From NCBI RefSeq assembly GCF_010122465.1, contig NZ_WLZY01000012.1, positions 62,001-126,000 of the forward strand: a stretch of DNA of 64,000 bases, written 5' to 3'. The notes beneath the pieces are model-generated. The model did not search any database. It was not told the origin of the DNA and was given only the letters and a program-made list of their open reading frames with translations. This stretch comes from Phytoactinopolyspora mesophila (lineage in GTDB: Bacteria > Actinomycetota > Actinomycetes > Jiangellales > Jiangellaceae). A program made the position numbers and the translations under genes. Below, one piece after another: positions 60,529 through 64,000 of this stretch (the stretch's first letter is position 1; every line of letters begins with the position of its first letter).

Positions 60529-60621
60529 ACACAGAAACTATCGCCGATCGGCAGCACTTTCGAGCTACCGGACTGTGGTGGTTTCGCAGACGGACGAGAC
60601 CACCACACATACACATGAGTA

Positions 60622-60637
60622 CAAATGGTCATTTGTG
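60622..60637. promoter_or_regulatory. Perfect palindrome, likely ArsR operator
   Basis: ACAAATG-GT-CATTTGT is a 16-bp palindrome 38 bases upstream of the ArsR gene. TATGCT (60639-60644) just downstream can serve as -10. The imperfectly AT-rich site stands out in this GC-rich stretch. It lies in the divergent gap 60529-60674. Confidence 0.7.
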
Positions 60638-60674
60638 TTATGCTGCGTTTCAGCCTCGCCACCATAGGAGTCTC

Positions 60675-61010
60675 ATGGCAGCCGAATCCGTTCCCGATCT
60701 CGACCAGGCACTACGTGCGCTAGCGGACGCGAATCGCCGCGCGATCCTGGCAGCCGTCCGCTCCGAGCCACGGTCGGTCGGACAGATCGCCGAAGAGGTC
60801 GGGTTGTCCCAACAGACGACCTCACACCACCTGGGCGTCCTGCGCACGGCCGGGCTCGCCAGTGGCACCCGCGTCGGCACTCGCCACCTGTTCGCCGTGA
60901 ACACCGACGGGCTAGCCGCCGTGCGCGCCTACCTGGACGAGTTCTGGCCGGCCAAACTCGCCTCGCTCAAGGCCGCCATCGAGTCCCGCACCGGCGGCGA
61001 CAATGGCTGA
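60675..61010 (+). CDS. ArsR-family winged-helix regulator
   Basis: 111 residues from the ATG at 60675, four bases after AGGAG. LDQALRALADANRRAILAAV, PRSVGQIAEEVGLSQQTTSH and HLGVLRTAGLASGTRVGTRH form the winged helix. No metal-binding CxC; the type is the ArsR/AHSA1-linked group rather than arsenic sensing. Overlaps the SRPBCC gene by eight bases. Likely autoregulates through the upstream palindrome. Confidence 0.92.
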   Translation: MAAESVPDLDQALRALADANRRAILAAVRSEPRSVGQIAEEVGLSQQTTSHHLGVLRTAGLASGTRVGTRHLFAVNTDGLAAVRAYLDEFWPAKLASLKAAIESRTGGDNG

Positions 61011-61470
61011 GTACACGACGTCGATCGACATCGACGCCTCGCCCGCGGAGGTTTTCGACTATCTCGTGACCGAAGCGGGGATGACGGCTTGGATGGGACA
61101 GCACGCCACCCTCGACCCACGTGCCGGCGGCGGATTCGCCGTCGACATCGCCGGACACGCCATCCGGGGCCAGTATTTGGAGGTCGAGCGGGCACGGCGA
61201 GTCGTCGTCTCCTGGGGAGTGTCAGGAAGCCCCGATCTGCCACCAGGCGCCTCTACGGTGGCGTTCACACTCACCCCGACCGCTCGCGGCACACGTGTCG
61301 ACCTGGTGCACTCCGGCCTGCCGGATCCCCAGCTCGACGGTCACGCCGACGGCTGGGCACATTTCTTGCCTCGGCTGAGCATCGTCGCATCAGGTGGCGA
61401 CGCCGGTCAGGACAACTGGGTGCCGCTCGAAGACCGCGCCACCCCCAACCCACCAACACGACGGAGCTGA
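61003..61470 (+). CDS. SRPBCC (AHSA1-like) protein
   Basis: 155 residues. EYTTSIDIDASPAEVFDYLV at the start, MTAWMGQHATLDPRAGGGFA, and HSGLPDPQLDGHADGWAHFL are the START/AHSA1 pattern. Such proteins are almost always paired with an ArsR regulator as here and bind a hydrophobic ligand. Overlaps ArsR gene; SnoaL gene begins two bases after its stop. Confidence 0.9.
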   Translation: MAEYTTSIDIDASPAEVFDYLVTEAGMTAWMGQHATLDPRAGGGFAVDIAGHAIRGQYLEVERARRVVVSWGVSGSPDLPPGASTVAFTLTPTARGTRVDLVHSGLPDPQLDGHADGWAHFLPRLSIVASGGDAGQDNWVPLEDRATPNPPTRRS

Positions 61471-61472
61471 CC

Positions 61473-61841
61473 ATGACGCAGACAACCACCTCCACCGCCC
61501 TAGAGACCGTCCTGGACTACCACCGGGCTTGGACCAGCGGCGACCTCGAGCGGGCCATGACCCGAGTGGCCGAGGACATCGTGTGCCGTGCCCCGGGGGT
61601 CGACCTCAGTGGCAAGGATGCCTACCGCGGCTACCTGGCCGAGTTCCTGCCGAACCTGGCCGGCCTGACCGACGTAGCGAGCTTCGCCGACGCGGGCCAC
61701 GTCGCGCTGTTCTACTACCCGCACACCGCGGCCACCACCACCGCGCCAGCCGCCGAGTACTTCACCGTCCGCGACGGCGCCATCGTGGAGAGCGTGCTGG
61801 TCTTCGATCGCTTGTCCTTCGTCCCGCCGGGCGAGCGTTGA
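61473..61841 (+). CDS. SnoaL/NTF2-like protein
   Basis: 122 residues, ATG at 61473 with GGAG seven bases upstream. ETVLDYHRAWTSGDLERAMT, DGAIVESVLVFDRLSFVPPG and the central AYRGYLAEFLPNLAGLTDV are those of the NTF2-like fold. Ends the ArsR-SRPBCC operon. Substrate or ligand unknown. Confidence 0.88.
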   Translation: MTQTTTSTALETVLDYHRAWTSGDLERAMTRVAEDIVCRAPGVDLSGKDAYRGYLAEFLPNLAGLTDVASFADAGHVALFYYPHTAATTTAPAAEYFTVRDGAIVESVLVFDRLSFVPPGER

Positions 61842-61880
61842 CAGGGCGGCTATCCGGCCACTGATCCCCGCCACTGGAGG

Positions 61881-61913
61881 TCGGCGTCCAGCCTTGTCAG
61901 AGCTGGACGCCGA
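61881..61913. terminator. 12-bp perfect stem-loop spanning the BBE stop codon
   Basis: TCGGCGTCCAGC (61881-61892) pairs with GCTGGACGCCGA (61902-61913) around a 9-base loop that contains the TGA of the minus-strand oxidase gene. Lies between convergent genes and likely ends both transcripts. Confidence 0.7.
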
Positions 61914-63231
61914 AATTGCTACGGAACACCCCCGCCGGATCGCGGTCGGCCTTGATACGCCGGAGCCGTTCGATCGAAGTCGGCGAGAGCGCGTCGGCGA
62001 GCGTCTCGGCGGGGTTGAGGAAGGTCACCGGCTTCCGGCCGCTGACCGGGAGCCGATCCGCAAAGAACTGCTGCTTGGCGGTGATCGCCTCGGCCGTAGC
62101 CGGGTCCGTCGGCAGGCCGAACAGGTACAGCGCGTACGGCTCGGTCAATGGACCGTGCGGGCTATCGCTGGGCTGGCTGAACGCGCCCTCGAGGTGCCGG
62201 ACCTGGACGGCCATCAGCGGGAAGATCGGCTCGTCGAGCAACGAGGCGATCGTGTCACTACCAAGCTCCTGGAGAAGCTCGCCGCGGGATTGGCCGGCGC
62301 CGGGATCAGTGGGTTCGGCGGTAATGCCACCCAGCTCTGCGACGGACATAGGTCCGCGGGTGTCCGACAGAGGCGTGGGGAGCCGGTCGAGTTCGGCGAC
62401 CAGCGCCCGGGCCGCGGTCTCGTCGCCGAGAAAGGTGGTGTCGATCGCGATCATCGGATCCGCACCGGGGAAATGCAGCAGCTCCAGCCAAGCGGTGAGC
62501 TCCACCGGCGCTTCATTGGTGATCGCCAGGTAGGCCTCGGCGACCGCCCCCGCATCCGCGCCGGCCCACAGCATCCGGCCGCCGAACAGGGAAGGTGCAT
62601 TGTGTAGCGCTAGCTCGAGTCCGGTGACGATGGCGAAATCCCCGCCGCCTCCACGCATCGCCCAGAACAGCTCCGGATCCGTGCTGGCAGTCACTCGCCG
62701 CGGCCTGCCGCCGGCGTCGACGATGTCGAAAGCGACGACACTGTCGGCCACCCAGCCGTGGGCACGGCCGAACCAGCTCAGCCCACCCCCGAGCGCGACT
62801 CCCGTGACGCTGACCACAGGAGAACTTCCCGGCAAACCGGTCAACCCGTGTTTGGCGCCTGCGCTCTGCAGGGCGCCCGAGCTCACGCCGGCGCCGATCT
62901 TGGCGCGGCGGGCGGCCGGGTCGATCTCGAGCCGGTCGAGCTGGCCGGTGCGAAGCAGGATGGTGCCTTCGGTTCTGCCGGTAGCCCCGTGGCCGTTGGG
63001 CTGCGTCGAGATGCCCACCTCGGCGGCGGCCGCGTATCGCACCAGCGCCGCGACGTCGGCCTCGTCCGCTGCTTCTACGACAGCCGTGACCGGCTGCTCG
63101 ACGGCCAGATTCCACGGCCTGCGGACGCCATCGAAGTCCGGGTCACCCGGCAACCAGACGCGGCCGCGCACGGCATCACGAAGCGCGTCGGGCGTTTGCG
63201 GGGAAAGCGAGGGTGCGGGGTTGAGAGTCAT
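61897..63231 (-). CDS. FAD-linked oxidase (berberine-bridge-enzyme-like)
   Basis: 444 residues from the ATG at 63231, three bases after GGAAGG. FAD-binding (PCMH) domain about 30-205: QPVTAVVEAADEADVAALVR, STQPNGHGATGRTEGTILLR (the usual covalent His region), VTGVALGGGLSWFGRAHGWV, ASTDPELFWAMRGGGGDFAI. C-terminal BBE segment RRIKADRDPAGVFRSNFGV. Cysteine for the second covalent bond (in SxVxxxxxGGGxG area) is not seen. Oxidises a sugar or secondary metabolite, unknown. Divergent from the sigma factor gene. Confidence 0.9.
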   Translation of the reverse strand: MTLNPAPSLSPQTPDALRDAVRGRVWLPGDPDFDGVRRPWNLAVEQPVTAVVEAADEADVAALVRYAAAAEVGISTQPNGHGATGRTEGTILLRTGQLDRLEIDPAARRAKIGAGVSSGALQSAGAKHGLTGLPGSSPVVSVTGVALGGGLSWFGRAHGWVADSVVAFDIVDAGGRPRRVTASTDPELFWAMRGGGGDFAIVTGLELALHNAPSLFGGRMLWAGADAGAVAEAYLAITNEAPVELTAWLELLHFPGADPMIAIDTTFLGDETAARALVAELDRLPTPLSDTRGPMSVAELGGITAEPTDPGAGQSRGELLQELGSDTIASLLDEPIFPLMAVQVRHLEGAFSQPSDSPHGPLTEPYALYLFGLPTDPATAEAITAKQQFFADRLPVSGRKPVTFLNPAETLADALSPTSIERLRRIKADRDPAGVFRSNFGVQL

Positions 63232-63414
63232 GAGCCTTCCTTCGTGGAGAGTTAAGCTGACCTGGGAGATGAGGTTGGGCACCGACCAGCGGCGGCCGCG
63301 ATGTCCCGATCCGATCCGGACCGGTTGTACTCCTCATATAAGACGTCGCACTGGGCGTCCGAAACGTGACAAGGGTCCGGCGAAGACATCTCGAGAAGTG
63401 AGGAACAGCAGGCG

Positions 63415-64000
63415 ATGGCACTGCCTCAGACGGCGCGCTCCGCGGCGGATCTCGCCGCTTCGTTCGCCGCACAGCGACCCCGGCTGCGCGCTATCGCCTA
63501 CCGCATGCTCGGCTCGTATTGGGACGCCGACGACGCGGTCCAGGAAACGTGGTTGCGGCTCCAGCGCACGAAGACGGACGAGATCGACAATCTCGAAGCC
63601 TGGCTCACTGTCGTCATCTCACGCACCTGCGTCGACCAGCTGCGCGCCAGGGACGCCCGCCAGCTGGCCTCACGCGCCAGACGCCGCATCCGCGACGTGG
63701 ACCTCCCCGCCGAACGCGACCGGCAACGTGACGCCGTTGACGCGTTCCTGAAAGCTTCCCGTGAGGGCGACTTCGGCGCTCTACTCCAGCTGCTCGACCC
63801 CGATGTCGAGTTGCAGGCCGATGCCGAAGTAGTCGCCGCGGCGGCCCCCTACGCCGAGCACGGTGCCCCGCTGCTGCGGCGCCAGGTCCGCGGAGCCGAC
63901 GCCGTCGCCCGCGTCTTCGCGGGCCGTGCCGAGGCGACCCAGATCGCGCTCATCGACGGCTTCCCCGGTGCCACATACGCCCCAGGTGGAACTCCCCGGG
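63415..64000 (+). CDS. SigJ/ECF41-like sigma factor lacking region 4, 3' end outside window
   Basis: Open from the ATG at 63415 to the right edge (195 residues). Region 2 is intact: LRAIAYRMLGSYWDADDAVQ, ETWLRLQRTKTDEIDNLEAW and TVVISRTCVDQLRARDARQL. In relatives about 90 residues with the sigma-4 helices follow, ending ARQLASRARRR before a SnoaL-like C-terminal domain. Here LRARDARQLASRARRR is contiguous, so most of region 4 is missing in frame; the SnoaL-like part then reads normally (DAVDAFLKASREGDFGALLQ, LLDPDVELQAD). The gene is intact otherwise. Divergent from the BBE oxidase. Loss of function is likely, but a regulatory role cannot be excluded. Confidence 0.8.
   Translation, partial: MALPQTARSAADLAASFAAQRPRLRAIAYRMLGSYWDADDAVQETWLRLQRTKTDEIDNLEAWLTVVISRTCVDQLRARDARQLASRARRRIRDVDLPAERDRQRDAVDAFLKASREGDFGALLQLLDPDVELQADAEVVAAAAPYAEHGAPLLRRQVRGADAVARVFAGRAEATQIALIDGFPGATYAPGGTPR

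Noticed and set aside
63232-63414. ECF41 target promoter (TGTCAC with CGTC) upstream of the BBE gene
   Set aside because: TGTCAC and CGTC can be found but the spacing is about 19-20 bases, not the roughly 16 expected, so it is not supported.

Overview
The window is high-GC DNA, almost fully coding on both strands, from an actinomycete. The evidence is GTG and TTG starts, 4-base ATGA/GTGA gene overlaps, sugar ABC transporters without their own ATPase, a 13E12-type DUF222/HNH gene, an LAxTG-type sortase signal, and many LLM flavin oxidoreductases. The genus cannot be fixed from this sequence; a Jiangella-like organism is only a guess.

Region 1 (1-8450). A left-truncated EamA exporter gene runs convergently into a five-gene minus-strand operon that starts near 8420. 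In order of transcription it encodes a sortase-type wall protein with three choice-of-anchor M repeats, a ZnuA-like lipoprotein with a permuted copy of that repeat inserted in it, a single-pass membrane protein with one more repeat, an ABC ATPase and an ABC-3 permease. This is the anchored-repeat ABC transporter type, whose substrate is probably zinc or manganese. A Fur/Zur-like half-palindrome overlaps the putative promoter. This is the most unusual system in the window.

Region 2 (8540-22450). Mixed housekeeping and accessory genes: a livF remnant, an AraC regulator divergent from an LLM oxidoreductase/FMN reductase pair, a secreted propeller-like protein, NfeD plus SPFH membrane proteins, a zinc-ribbon metallo-beta-lactamase-fold hydrolase, an iron alcohol dehydrogenase, a bicupin, a PPOX flavoprotein, a TPR-LuxR regulator divergent from a methyltransferase, a phosphotransferase, and a FitA/VapC-like toxin-antitoxin pair next to a decayed duplicate of the following gene.

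Region 3 (22471-57006). A 35-kb glycan-utilisation locus with GH38 alpha-mannosidase, GH2 beta-mannosidase, GH84 N-acetylglucosaminidase, GH1, GH36-like, GH42 beta-galactosidase and GH95 alpha-fucosidase-like enzymes. It also has an uncharacterised six-hairpin-like protein, a ROK kinase, a SIS isomerase-like protein, an aldolase, an Asp/Glu-racemase-like protein, an FAD oxidoreductase, a tandem metallo-beta-lactamase-fold protein, two sugar ABC importers and two LacI regulators. Operator-like 14-mers with half-site TGRNAWC recur at four promoters and suggest one regulon under the first LacI. CGAAACG-type palindromes tie the second LacI to the GH42-ABC-GH95 operon. An HNH gene with an SOS-like box and a 164-bp inverted-repeat element interrupt the locus.

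Region 4 (57050-64000). An LLM/MarR/FMN-reductase operon with a large palindromic operator, a terpenoid-cyclase-fold protein, an ArsR/SRPBCC/SnoaL operon with its own palindrome, a berberine-bridge-type FAD oxidase, and, divergent from it, a SigJ/ECF41-like sigma factor that lacks region 4 and runs off the right edge.
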